Origin: Marine Group II euryarchaeote MED-G37
Lineage (GTDB): Archaea; Thermoplasmatota; Poseidoniia; Poseidoniales; Thalassarchaeaceae
Assembly (NCBI GenBank): GCA_002457555.1
Contig: NTJQ01000008.1
Coordinates: 1-63,519 of the forward strand
DNA length: 63,519 nt
Direction of reading: 5' to 3'
This document shows positions 1 to 9,497 of the stretch, piece after piece (the stretch's first letter is position 1; each line of letters begins with the position of its first letter). Under the pieces are notes generated by a model that had not been told where the DNA came from, ran no database searches, and saw only the letters and a program-made list of their open reading frames with translations. The translations under genes and the position numbers were made by a program.

Positions 1-3000
1 TGGTATTTCCCATACTCACAAGGTCGCGGACATCTTGGTTGGCAAACTACAATGTTGGCAGAAGAAGCAAGCTCCAACCCTAACCAAATGGGCTCCACAT
101 CTCTAGAAGTGGCGCTCACATCCGGTGTTCAAGAGAGTTTGATTATCCTAATCCCTGATGGCGCTATTGCACACTCTGGATTGCTCGCCATTACTTCTGA
201 TTCAGATGGCTTTGATAGTTCAATAAACATTGGAGTTAGTGGGTATCAAAAATACACATCCTCATCAGACCAATATTTGACCTACTTTTCGTTCTCCCCG
301 AATCAGGTTGCTTCGATATCAGCCATGAGCAGCTCATGGACGGATACAAGTGCAAACTCAAGGGACTGGAAAGAAGTAGAGGTCACATTAGATAGTTCTA
401 CAACACAAACAATCACACTTTCTCGATTAGCGGTATCTTATTCATTACATGAGACCGTCTCAGATTTGACTACCTCTCTCGCAAACTATCACAGTGCGGC
501 AGCCGCTGAGAACCCCTCTGCAGTCAATATCAATATACCCACAAACATTACTGCACCGGCAGGACAGGTTTTGATAAATGGGCAAATAACTCATGAATTG
601 ATGATTACCAACAAGGAGTTCTCAGTTCCACAGACTTTCTACCCCGATGGTAATACGTATGAAATAGTTACAAGTCACAGACATCTGTATGATAATTCTG
701 ACTTGGAATCCATTTCACTGATGGGGCATGCTTCAGATGGTGAAACCATCTCTTTTGATGTGAGCAACTCTGATGATAGTTCGTGGGGTATGAGTTCAGG
801 TTCAGTTACGTTCTATCAGTCATCCGGCTCCCAGTTAGTGTCTCTTGACACCTCATCTAGCGAGGTCTCTGTTGTTGATGGCGGAGATGGTTGGATGGAT
901 GTTCAAGTAACTTGGAAATTTGATGTTTCATGGAACTGGAACGATTTAGATCGAATTAATTGGATTGCTCAGGCGATCGATGGCGACGGGGTCTCGATTT
1001 GGCCTGCTAATTCCGTTAGTGGTGCTACTGGAAATGCAGTTGAGAATGACTTACAGATTGATTCGTTTGAAATCCGCGATCAGTATAACCGCCTAATTTC
1101 GAATCAATTCTCAACCTTCTACCCGTTCCCAATTTTGGAGGGTAGCGAAATTAATGTTACAGGATCAGTTAGGTTCCAGAACTCCCTTGATACAAGGCCA
1201 ATTGGTTCTGATTTCCAAGTGCGACTAAATCTATCAGGTTCCCTACTTCTGCTGGACTCTTACGATGATGGACAGTTCTCTGGAACTTTCAGTACACCAA
1301 CGGGTCTATCCGAAATCGCGGCATCTCCTGAATTATTCAGAATAGGGCCATTATCTGGTTCTATAGGTGGCGAAGACGCATCAGGCCAACCGCCTATCGT
1401 CGCAATGGTGAATGACTTCACTGCTCCGACAGCAGGGCCACTTCAGGTCATGACTCCATCTGGTTTGCAAAATGCTAACGGTAAGGTTTGGGATCCATCT
1501 CAAGCACTTACCATGTATGTTACAATAGAAGAGCCGCAGGCTAGAGGTGAAACACTAACGATGCATTATTGGAGAGCAGATTCGGATGATGCCAACTTTA
1601 ACGGTATTGCCGAAGAAGAAGAGTATCTTTCTCAAGTACAACCACTTTCCGCAGGGATGACTGGTGAACAACAGGTGACTTTTGCAGGAATTGATGTTAC
1701 TGGACAATCGTTCAACAGTCCGGTTCACATTTATCTTGAAGGAACAGATTGGGCCGGCTTGACCTATCAAGAAGGCGGAACGGGTGGTGGTCCAGGAGCT
1801 GAAAATTCTTGGGCAAGTGTAATCATCGCTACCGATGAGCCTACTACAATCGTCAACAATGCATTCAACTTGGACAGATTTACTGGTTATCTTTTGGCTG
1901 GTGTCCCTCATACATTTACAATGCAGATAAGTGAACCCAACGGTTTGCAAACTCTAGACAATATCACCATAATGCTATGTGGAGATACCCTTGACAATAT
2001 CGGAAAGATATCCTACAACCCTGTTACTGGTGAGTTGTGGACAGCAGACGACTCTATGGTTTCGCCACTAACTGTACAGACTCAGCAAATCACACCAGCG
2101 GTTATTGAACTCGCAATGATGTTTGAACTCTCATGGAATTACCCGTGGGAAGATGGTCAATTTGGCTGTAAGCCAAGTGTCAGTATCATTGATGAAATTA
2201 CAGAAGTCGCTTATGCAAATAACATAGGTGAGTTGACTTGGGTATTGGACAACTCGCTTGTAGCAGTCGCTTCTGGAATGTCTGATTTGACGCCTCCGCT
2301 AGTACTCACTGAGGATGCTCACCTCTACCTAAGGCAGGGTGACGAATTCCAGATGAGTGGTGGAGTGTTCTATGCCGGCTCTGGTGAAATTTTCACCGAA
2401 GTCCCTGATGATTTACAGGTTGAGATGAATTTAGTCTATGGAACAGAAGTAATTACTTCTCTTGCAGATGTTAGTGATGAGGGTGAATGGTTGAGTTCAA
2501 TGACATTACCGATGCGGGCACCTTTTAACCCAACAATGAATGTAACTACAACTGTACTAAATGTCCCAGGACTTGGAACTACTTCTTCAAATACGGACGG
2601 TAAAGTAACTGTGGACAGTAAATCCCCAACTATATTATTCGACCAAATGAGTTATCCTGATTCGTCGCTAACGGTATTGGAATCTGACTTACTTGAAGAA
2701 GTTCTAGTATCCTTGACGATTGTAGATGAAATCGGTATGCCTGATGAAGACCTTGAAGTTGCTTGGATCTTCCTAAGAGACAACCAACCGGTAGCGGGTA
2801 CCGAAGACACAGGGACTCTAGGCCTACTGTTGGAGGAAGAAAGCAGCCAAGTTTTCCAAGGCCGACTTGACTTCACACCTAATCTTGAAGGATTTACAAT
2901 TGAAAATGGCGACAGAATCATGTTTTGGGTGACTTCAACCGATAAAGCTGGAAATGAAATCCAAGGATTGGGGAGTGAGCAATCACCGCGAGCAGTCGCT

Positions 3001-3552
3001 TTGAGAGTCATGGAGTTTAATCCATCGCTGGACAACGTAGTGGTTACACCAAAAGACCCTCTCCAGGACACTACCGTTGTTATTGAGACATATTGGTCCA
3101 ATAGCGGAAAGAGAGATGGTACAGTAGAAATCAATTTGTATGAACTAAAAAGCGATGGAAGGTGGGTTGCTGAAACAGGTAGTATAGACCTAGATTTGAA
3201 GGCTGAAACCTCATCGGTCTATGCAAGGTTTGAATGGATAGCTGGAGATCCAGGCCAGCCAGTATTGTACATTATTGTCGATGATGATTTTGACAATCCT
3301 GCACATCCTGTAAGTGGTATAGTCGTACAAGCCCCCATCACCGATGAAGGTACTGGTGAAGATACAATGGTGTACGCTATCGTCGGAGGAGTATTCCTTG
3401 TCGCAGTTGCAATGGTAGGATTCTTTGTTAGCAGGTCTAGGAGCGGTGATGAGGATTATTACTACGACGATGACGATTCATATTACGAAGATGATTACGA
3501 ATACGAGGATGAAGAATCTGAGCATGAATATGATGATTCTGAAAGCGAATGA
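1..3552 (+). CDS. Large membrane-anchored surface protein, 5' end outside window
   Basis: The reading frame is already open at base 1 and has no stop before the first ATG at 52, so this is the 3' part of a longer gene. The visible part (about 1180 residues) is rich in Ser, Thr, Asp and Gly and looks like a string of beta-sandwich extracellular modules. The segment around residues 1005-1090 (counted from the ATG at 52) resembles a CARDB-type domain. It ends in one membrane helix (starting VYAIVGGVFLVAVAM) followed by RSRS and an extremely acidic, Tyr-rich tail of about 35 residues. The expected topology is a long outside domain with a short acidic cytoplasmic tail. Ligand and function are not recognisable. 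The 5' truncation is caused by the window edge; I see no internal frameshift. Confidence 0.8.
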   Translation, partial: WYFPYSQGRGHLGWQTTMLAEEASSNPNQMGSTSLEVALTSGVQESLIILIPDGAIAHSGLLAITSDSDGFDSSINIGVSGYQKYTSSSDQYLTYFSFSPNQVASISAMSSSWTDTSANSRDWKEVEVTLDSSTTQTITLSRLAVSYSLHETVSDLTTSLANYHSAAAAENPSAVNINIPTNITAPAGQVLINGQITHELMITNKEFSVPQTFYPDGNTYEIVTSHRHLYDNSDLESISLMGHASDGETISFDVSNSDDSSWGMSSGSVTFYQSSGSQLVSLDTSSSEVSVVDGGDGWMDVQVTWKFDVSWNWNDLDRINWIAQAIDGDGVSIWPANSVSGATGNAVENDLQIDSFEIRDQYNRLISNQFSTFYPFPILEGSEINVTGSVRFQNSLDTRPIGSDFQVRLNLSGSLLLLDSYDDGQFSGTFSTPTGLSEIAASPELFRIGPLSGSIGGEDASGQPPIVAMVNDFTAPTAGPLQVMTPSGLQNANGKVWDPSQALTMYVTIEEPQARGETLTMHYWRADSDDANFNGIAEEEEYLSQVQPLSAGMTGEQQVTFAGIDVTGQSFNSPVHIYLEGTDWAGLTYQEGGTGGGPGAENSWASVIIATDEPTTIVNNAFNLDRFTGYLLAGVPHTFTMQISEPNGLQTLDNITIMLCGDTLDNIGKISYNPVTGELWTADDSMVSPLTVQTQQITPAVIELAMMFELSWNYPWEDGQFGCKPSVSIIDEITEVAYANNIGELTWVLDNSLVAVASGMSDLTPPLVLTEDAHLYLRQGDEFQMSGGVFYAGSGEIFTEVPDDLQVEMNLVYGTEVITSLADVSDEGEWLSSMTLPMRAPFNPTMNVTTTVLNVPGLGTTSSNTDGKVTVDSKSPTILFDQMSYPDSSLTVLESDLLEEVLVSLTIVDEIGMPDEDLEVAWIFLRDNQPVAGTEDTGTLGLLLEEESSQVFQGRLDFTPNLEGFTIENGDRIMFWVTSTDKAGNEIQGLGSEQSPRAVALRVMEFNPSLDNVVVTPKDPLQDTTVVIETYWSNSGKRDGTVEINLYELKSDGRWVAETGSIDLDLKAETSSVYARFEWIAGDPGQPVLYIIVDDDFDNPAHPVSGIVVQAPITDEGTGEDTMVYAIVGGVFLVAVAMVGFFVSRSRSGDEDYYYDDDDSYYEDDYEYEDEESEHEYDDSESE

Positions 3553-3631
3553 GATTTTGCAATTTTCATAGTTCGAAAAACATCTGAACCCTACGCTAAA
3601 CCCAATATAGCCGATAGGCTAACCTGTCGAC

Positions 3632-3638
3632 TTTATAG
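3632..3638 (+). promoter_or_regulatory. TATA-like box upstream of the 68-residue gene
   Basis: TTTATAG lies in a 109-base gap and is centred about 27 bases before the TTG at 3662. That is the normal distance from an archaeal TATA box to the transcription start, so the mRNA would begin at or next to the start codon (leaderless). Seen in sequence; transcription start is inferred. Confidence 0.4.
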
Positions 3639-3661
3639 ACCCCAGAATTACGAAGTTTCTC

Positions 3662-3868
3662 TTGAGGGAATTGATTTCTCTCGATGGGGATGGGGAATTG
3701 GATCAGCATAGCGATGAGTTTACTGTAGAAGAATTAAGAGGAGAACTAGAGGATTTGCGGACACTCGTCCATACTCTCCTTACGATAATTATGGAAGAAG
3801 CGGATGGAGTTCAATCGGGGAATACTCCACAGATACCGAATCAACCAAAACGCGGATATTCGATGTAA
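3662..3868 (+). CDS. Small acidic helical protein, unknown function
   Basis: A 68-residue frame starting at TTG. It is strongly acidic in its first two thirds. The stretch from about residue 18 to 48 (FTVEELRGELEDLRTLVHTL and following) reads as an amphipathic helix or short coiled coil, so dimerisation or partner binding is plausible. The C-terminus is proline-containing and polar. There is no signal peptide or membrane segment. A TATA-like box sits about 27 bases upstream of the TTG, which favours a leaderless transcript and this start. It stops one base before the stop of the convergent glycosylase gene. No family is recognised. The case for a real gene rests on the promoter spacing and coherent composition. 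Confidence 0.55.
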   Translation: MRELISLDGDGELDQHSDEFTVEELRGELEDLRTLVHTLLTIIMEEADGVQSGNTPQIPNQPKRGYSM

Positions 3869-3869
3869 T

Positions 3870-4499
3870 TCAATACTCCACGGGTTCGGGATCTATTGAT
3901 CTCCAAATATACCAAACACCCATTGTGCGGTATGGTTTCCAATTTTCGGAAATCTGATACAACTCTGATTTTTCCAACGTATTTCCTGAATTATACAATT
4001 TCTCCATACCTCTGATTAGTCCAATATCATCTATTGGAAATACATCCTGCCGTAACAATGCGAAAATAAGTAGCATTTGTACCGTCCAGCGCCCCACACC
4101 TCGTAATTTTACGAGTTCCTCAATTACTTCTTTATCACTCATTGAATCCCAATTGATATCATCATATCCGTCTTGCCAAGCCTTGGCTATTCCAACGATA
4201 TATTCCACCTTTCTGTGAGATAACCCTACCTCTCTGAGTTCTTCGTGAGATTTGGCCAGTATCGATTCCTCATTTACTTCGCCCACACAATCACAGAATC
4301 TAGACCAAACAGCAGAGGCTGCGATTACCGAAATTTGCTGTCCAACAATTGATTTGATTAATGTCGCAAACAAGTCGCCTCTACTACTCAATGAAGGATC
4401 TTCAAAATCTTCAATTACACCGTTTAGTAATACGTCGGAGGTTGAAATTACTTGTTTTGCAGGCCCCCACCATTTAGGTGTTGCACCTGCTTCTACCAT
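3870..4499 (-). CDS. HhH-GPD DNA glycosylase, AlkA-like (3-methyladenine type)
   Basis: This 209-residue protein matches the helix-hairpin-helix GPD superfamily of base-excision repair glycosylases, which remove alkylated bases from DNA. The AlkA-type signature IVGQQIS lies near residue 51. The helix-hairpin-helix LRGVGRWTVQM is near residues 133-143 and is followed by the catalytic-Asp region FPIDDIGL. No iron-sulfur cluster cysteines follow the domain, unlike in MutY or endonuclease III, which supports an AlkA-like assignment. The length suits a compact archaeal or bacterial version without the N-terminal beta domain of E. coli AlkA. Start: ATG at 4499 with GAGGTT immediately upstream. Substrate range cannot be read from sequence. 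Confidence 0.85.
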   Translation of the reverse strand: MVEAGATPKWWGPAKQVISTSDVLLNGVIEDFEDPSLSSRGDLFATLIKSIVGQQISVIAASAVWSRFCDCVGEVNEESILAKSHEELREVGLSHRKVEYIVGIAKAWQDGYDDINWDSMSDKEVIEELVKLRGVGRWTVQMLLIFALLRQDVFPIDDIGLIRGMEKLYNSGNTLEKSELYQISENWKPYRTMGVWYIWRSIDPEPVEY

Positions 4500-4547
4500 G
4501 AACCTCTCAGGATATCATTCATTATCGTCTGACCGGTCCGAGGATTC

Positions 4548-5045
4548 ATGGATCAAGCACAGGTTTTTCTTGCAGCAGGCCTAATCTGCACCATAGCGTT
4601 CGCAGGTTTTGTATTGTTAGATTCAGATTCTAGGACCGATGGATTACCGGATTGGGAGGTATTAGACGTGTGTCTCGCAGACCATAGTGGTAGCATTTCT
4701 CACATTCACGCAACCCTGTCAGTAATCATTAATGGAAATAATATCCTAATTCCTGATGATGTTGGCCTTACCGATGAAGTCTGTCCCGATGGAATGCGTG
4801 GTGTCCACACGCATGACGATACCGGAAGACTTCACATAGAAACGCCTGGAGCTATGGATGCTCCTGTAGGTGCCTTTTTCGTAATATGGGGGGAGCAATT
4901 TGATGACTCCAATATATTGAACAAAGTCGCTAATGACGATAATGAAGTCGTCATGTTTGTGAATGGTCAACAAAATTTTGATTACGAAAATTATGTTATG
5001 AAAGATGGTGATGTAATCGAAATAGAATACCGAGCTCGACAATGA
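4548..5045 (+). CDS. Membrane-anchored extracellular protein with His-rich motifs
   Basis: This 165-residue protein has an N-terminal hydrophobic segment (AQVFLAAGLICTIAFAGFVLL, residues about 4-24) acting as signal anchor, then a soluble outside domain. Visible motifs are HSGSISHIHATL, then GVHTHDDTGRLHIE, then an aromatic FFVIWGEQF segment. The end, MKDGDVIEIEY, looks like the last strands of a ubiquitin-like beta-grasp fold. The clustered histidines suggest a metal site, but this is inference. Similar HTHD-TG proteins occur in thaumarchaea and some bacteria without a settled function. It sits divergently to the glycosylase gene and converges on rtcB. Cys41 and Cys78 could pair as a disulfide. 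Confidence 0.65.
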   Translation: MDQAQVFLAAGLICTIAFAGFVLLDSDSRTDGLPDWEVLDVCLADHSGSISHIHATLSVIINGNNILIPDDVGLTDEVCPDGMRGVHTHDDTGRLHIETPGAMDAPVGAFFVIWGEQFDDSNILNKVANDDNEVVMFVNGQQNFDYENYVMKDGDVIEIEYRARQ

Positions 5046-5059
5046 ATAGTTCTCAAGTC

Positions 5060-6532
5060 TCATCCTTTGATTACAGCGAATGGACGTAGTCTAGCAACGG
5101 GTCTTGCTAGATTTGCCGCCTCAGTTAGGGCAATTACCTCATCCACATCTTTGTATGCCTCAGGAGCCTCTTCGGCTAGCACATTCGGGGTTTTTGCTCT
5201 AACATGAATTCCAGATGCCTCAAGTCTTTGTATGAGTGCAGAAGAATCTACAGATTTTCTTGCTGCAGTTCTAGACAATTGTCTTCCAGCGCCGTGACAA
5301 GAAGAAGAAAATGCGTCATTAGCTCCTGTTTTTGGCCCCGCTAATACCCAAGAAGCAGTACCCATATCTCCCGGCACCAAAACAGGCTGCCCAACACTTG
5401 AGAATCTGTTTGCGAGTTCTGGATGGTCTCCACCAAGTGCACGAGTAGCTCCCTTCCTATGGACACAACATTTGCAGGATTTACCATGGACTATATGGTC
5501 TTCGACTTTGGCTATATTGTGGCTGACGTCGTACACAACATCTAGTTCGCCATCAACTCCGAGTTTGTTTCTAAGCACATTTCTCAATCTTTGTGTTAGT
5601 GCAGAACGGTTTGCGAAGGCAAAATTTCCAGCAGCACGCATCGCATCGAGATAGGCTTCTCCTTCTCTACTGAAAATCGGTGCTGCTGCAAGTTGTCTAT
5701 CCCGTAAACGATAATCCCAATCTGGAGCGACCCAATGGTCTCCATCTCGTTGATATTTTCTTTCTATTGTCGCCACATGTTCACTACATACCTGATGGCC
5801 AAGCCCCCTTGACCCTGTATGAATCATCGCAGTGACTTGTCCTTCTCTTAACCCGTATGCCTTTGCTGCTACCTGATCTTCAATCCTATCCACTATCTGT
5901 AATTCAAGGAAATGATTGCCCGAACCCAATGTTCCAAGAGCCTTCATCCCACGCTTCTGTGCTCTTTCACCTACACCTATTTCCGCACTATTCAATAATC
6001 CATTGGATTCTATTGCGAGCAAATCCTCGGGTTCACCCCACCCTATGTCGATTGCCGCTTTGGCGCCCTCAGAAAGAATAGAAGCCATTGTCGTCTCATT
6101 TAGTTGTACGCCACCTTTACTTGTGGCGCCGGCAGGGATTTGACTTGCAAGAGCACCGACTAGCGATTTTGGCTCAATGTCTGAAATCTCGACATCTAGT
6201 GAACACAACCGTACTCCACAATTTATGTCGAAACCCACGCCACCTGGGGAAATTGCTCCTCCTAATTCTCCAGCGTCGACATCTGTGGCCACAACTCCCC
6301 CAATTGGAAAACCATAGCCAAAATGCCAGTCCGCCATGGCCCAAGCATCACCTACAATTCCAGGCATCCCAGCAGTATTGCAAAGTTGTTCTGGAGAGCG
6401 GTCATCACTATGCGATTTCATATGATTTTCATCTGAAATCAATACCGCATCAGTAAGCATGGAACCATGTTTGGAGATACGCATTCTACCCTCTCCATCA
6501 CTATGAAGATGCTCACGCCAAGCAGCGCTCAT
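5060..6532 (-). CDS. rtcB: RNA-splicing ligase RtcB
   Basis: RtcB joins 2',3'-cyclic phosphate and 5'-OH RNA ends, chiefly tRNA exon halves, using GTP and Mn2+. The protein (490 residues) carries the family signatures in order: DVDAGELGG, GGVGFDINCGVRL with the metal-binding Cys105, GSGNHFLE, HTGSRGLGHQ, DVSHNIAK, RKGATRA, PGDMGTASW and the guanylylation region CHGAGR. I chose the ATG at 6532 (MSAAWREHL) because the 17 residues added by the upstream start at 6583 are atypical and would lengthen the gene into the divergent alaS promoter region. Its activating partner archease is encoded about 9 kb away on the other strand. Length and motifs are complete. Confidence 0.96.
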   Translation of the reverse strand: MSAAWREHLHSDGEGRMRISKHGSMLTDAVLISDENHMKSHSDDRSPEQLCNTAGMPGIVGDAWAMADWHFGYGFPIGGVVATDVDAGELGGAISPGGVGFDINCGVRLCSLDVEISDIEPKSLVGALASQIPAGATSKGGVQLNETTMASILSEGAKAAIDIGWGEPEDLLAIESNGLLNSAEIGVGERAQKRGMKALGTLGSGNHFLELQIVDRIEDQVAAKAYGLREGQVTAMIHTGSRGLGHQVCSEHVATIERKYQRDGDHWVAPDWDYRLRDRQLAAAPIFSREGEAYLDAMRAAGNFAFANRSALTQRLRNVLRNKLGVDGELDVVYDVSHNIAKVEDHIVHGKSCKCCVHRKGATRALGGDHPELANRFSSVGQPVLVPGDMGTASWVLAGPKTGANDAFSSSCHGAGRQLSRTAARKSVDSSALIQRLEASGIHVRAKTPNVLAEEAPEAYKDVDEVIALTEAANLARPVARLRPFAVIKG

Positions 6533-6633
6533 GATAACTCGTGAAGCACCCTTGATTTCAACGCGCCGCAGCAGGATGAACAATTGCTTTCAAGACGACT
6601 TGTTCGATGGGTAGGCTGTAGGGAGGGGCAGAG

Positions 6634-9492
6634 ATGGCATTCGGAGAGACCAATATTCCATTTTGGCAAGAGTCCGGCCATTCTTGTAGACAATGTACAG
6701 TAACCGGACTTAGGTTCTGGTCCAGAGACCCTTCTCGCACTACTTCAGGAGATACAGTTGAAGATTCATACACCTTCATCGGAAACCCGATAATCGAAGG
6801 ATTCCCTATGCGTGGAAAGGCATTGAAAGATGCTATGCGCGAGACGTTCCTAGATTACTTTGAACAGAGAGGCCATGCTAGAATAGACCCCTATCCCGTA
6901 TTGGCAAGATGGCGGGACGATATACACTTGACCATTGCCTCAATTGCTGATTTCCAGCCACATGTAACGACTGGATTGGTCCCCCCTCCCGCAAATCCAC
7001 TAGGGATTAGTCAGCCGTGTATTCGATTAACCGATGTGGCTGCTGTGGGCCGTTCCGGGCGTCACTTAACCACCTTCGAAATGATGGCACACCACGCCTT
7101 CAATCGGCCAGATGATGGAGATGTGATTTATTGGATTGACCAATGTGTTAGATATTGCGATGATATGTTGGTCAATACATTCGGAATTACACCTGCGGAG
7201 ATCACTTACATCGAAAATCCATGGTCCGGAGGTGGAAATGCTGGCCCTGCTCTAGAAGTGATTGTCGGCGGTCTAGAGCTAGCTACTCTGGTATTCATGA
7301 ATCTAGAGGAGCATGAGGATGGAGATGTCGAAATCAAAGGGCTTCGTTATCGGGAAATGCCTCTGCAGATTATCGATACCGGTTATGGTTTGGAGAGGTT
7401 TTGTTGGGCAGCGGCAGGAACTTCTACAATTTACGAAGCGATATATCCAGAGTCTGTGGACTGGTTGAAAAAAATCGCTGGCTTTGATTCGATGGTTGAA
7501 GGATTAGGATTAGGAGTCGATACTGATGATTTACTCGCTGAACTTTCTCAACTTGCCGGTATTCTGAATATTGATGTTGGAACCGATGTCGACTCATTGT
7601 ATCAAAGGCTTGTTGAGAGATTAGGCGACGGAGGTGTAGAGATATCTGTTTCTAATCTAAAACGTCTTACTGAGCCGCTTTCATCAATTTATGCAATACC
7701 TGATCATATGCATGCTATTTGCAATATGTTAGGTGATGGTTTAGTCCCTAGTAATGCAAAAGGCGGCTATCTTGCTCGTATGATGGCTCGTAGAGTTTGT
7801 AGAATGAAAGGTGATTTGGGTATCGAAAAATCGTTGAATGAATTGGCTGCACATCATATCGACACTCACCTCGATATTACTGGATTTGTTCAGAGCAGGG
7901 AAGGAATTCTAACAATACTATCGATAGAAGAGGAACGTTATCATGAGATGTTGAGGAAGGGTGAGGCTGCGGTTAGAACAGCACTCAAAGAAATTCCTAA
8001 AGATGCAAAGGGGGCTCCAGACGGGATATTATTTCGTTTAGCAGAAGAAAGAGGTTTGAATCCTGAAATGGTAGTTTCCATTGCCGCAAAACTAGGTTGG
8101 AAAGACATCTCGGTTAGAGTGGGCTTTGCAGCCGATATGGCGGCGAGAAATGCTGAGAGGACAAAGACCGCTGCAAAGGCTAAATCCAAAGGAGAAATTT
8201 TCCAACTTGATAGCCCCCCTACTAGGCAAGATTACTATTCCGACACTAGTCAAACAGAATTTAGTGCAACGGTTCTTGATTGCAACTCCCTTTCTAAAAT
8301 TCAAATTGAATCTCTAAATCTATCATCTGAGGTCGTAGTTACACCTACGCATTATGTCGTGCTCGATAGGACTCTATTCTACCCTGAGGGTGGTGGCCAA
8401 CTCGGTGATCAAGGAACTTTAGGAAAAGCAAAAGTTGTCGATACCCGAATTGAAAATGGGGTGATATATCACCTAACTAATTGCTCAGTCGAAGAAGGGG
8501 AAATTTCTGGTCAAATCGATTGGGAAAGAAGGCGACAATTGATGGATCATCATACTGCTGTCCACATAGTTGGTGGAAGCGCTCGTACTATACTAGGCCC
8601 TCATATCTGGCAAGCGGGTTCAAACAAGGGTGGGCGATATGCAAGAATTGACTTAACCCATTACTCGCGACTTTCACGAGATGATTTAGATAAAATCGAA
8701 GATCATGCTAATGAGATTATTGCAAAGAATCCCGTTGTGGAAAAATTAGTTCTCGATAGAGCCGAAGCAGATTTGCAATTCGGGATCGAATTATACCAGG
8801 GCGGGCCGCCCAAACATAGTCAGATTCGTATAATAAAAATCGGCGAACACGATGTGCAGGCATGTGGCGGAACGCACCATGACAATACTGGGGAAGTTGC
8901 TGAGCTTCGCATTATCCGCTCTAGTCAAGTCCAAGACGGGGTCGAGCGTCTGCAAATCGTGGCAGGGGAGACGGCACGCGAGCACGCCCGAGTTCAGGAA
9001 CGCCTCTTGAACGAGTCGAGTGAGGTTCTCGGAGTATCTCCTGATGACCTACCAAGTGCAGTATCACGTTTCTTTGATGAGTGGAAATATCAGCAGAAGA
9101 AGATTGAGTCTTTAGAAGCAGAAATCGTACGACTGCGCACCAGTGGTGGTGGAGATGGCGCAGTTGAGAAAGATGGAATTCGTTACGCTGTGATGGAGGT
9201 TGGAGGCGATATGAAAGCCGTTATGTCTATGCTCAGCCAATTAACTCGAGATCATCAAAACCCGACTCTAGCGGTTCTTGGAACTAGAGATGGCGGAGGT
9301 AAACTAATCGTTGCCAGCACCGAAGGAACCATCGCCGCAGAGAAGCACGATGCTAATGAGATTCTAAGTGCCATAGCTGGTCACATCGATGGTGGCGGCG
9401 GAGGCCGCCCGACGATGGCCCAAGGCGGCGGAACAAACCCCGATGGAATCCCCGAAGCATTGGAAGCCGCTCGTAATCTACTCGGGTTGTGA
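6634..9492 (+). CDS. alaS: Alanyl-tRNA synthetase, archaeal type
   Basis: AlaRS charges tRNA-Ala and hydrolyses mischarged Ser/Gly-tRNA. The 952-residue protein has the archaeal-type N-terminal extension (a Cys-containing start, CRQCTV, before the catalytic core). The class II core follows (about residues 65-400, with motif-like TTFEMMAHHAF). The editing domain carries H640-TAV-H644 and C744GGTH748, the metal-binding motifs needed for deacylation. The C-terminal glycine-rich C-Ala/DHHA1 module is near residues 900-930. ATG at 6634 is preceded by GGGAGG at 6621-6626, seven bases upstream. It is followed after five bases by an aminotransferase, probably cotranscribed. All expected domains are present. 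Confidence 0.96.
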   Translation: MAFGETNIPFWQESGHSCRQCTVTGLRFWSRDPSRTTSGDTVEDSYTFIGNPIIEGFPMRGKALKDAMRETFLDYFEQRGHARIDPYPVLARWRDDIHLTIASIADFQPHVTTGLVPPPANPLGISQPCIRLTDVAAVGRSGRHLTTFEMMAHHAFNRPDDGDVIYWIDQCVRYCDDMLVNTFGITPAEITYIENPWSGGGNAGPALEVIVGGLELATLVFMNLEEHEDGDVEIKGLRYREMPLQIIDTGYGLERFCWAAAGTSTIYEAIYPESVDWLKKIAGFDSMVEGLGLGVDTDDLLAELSQLAGILNIDVGTDVDSLYQRLVERLGDGGVEISVSNLKRLTEPLSSIYAIPDHMHAICNMLGDGLVPSNAKGGYLARMMARRVCRMKGDLGIEKSLNELAAHHIDTHLDITGFVQSREGILTILSIEEERYHEMLRKGEAAVRTALKEIPKDAKGAPDGILFRLAEERGLNPEMVVSIAAKLGWKDISVRVGFAADMAARNAERTKTAAKAKSKGEIFQLDSPPTRQDYYSDTSQTEFSATVLDCNSLSKIQIESLNLSSEVVVTPTHYVVLDRTLFYPEGGGQLGDQGTLGKAKVVDTRIENGVIYHLTNCSVEEGEISGQIDWERRRQLMDHHTAVHIVGGSARTILGPHIWQAGSNKGGRYARIDLTHYSRLSRDDLDKIEDHANEIIAKNPVVEKLVLDRAEADLQFGIELYQGGPPKHSQIRIIKIGEHDVQACGGTHHDNTGEVAELRIIRSSQVQDGVERLQIVAGETAREHARVQERLLNESSEVLGVSPDDLPSAVSRFFDEWKYQQKKIESLEAEIVRLRTSGGGDGAVEKDGIRYAVMEVGGDMKAVMSMLSQLTRDHQNPTLAVLGTRDGGGKLIVASTEGTIAAEKHDANEILSAIAGHIDGGGGGRPTMAQGGGTNPDGIPEALEAARNLLGL

Positions 9493-9497
9493 GATAA

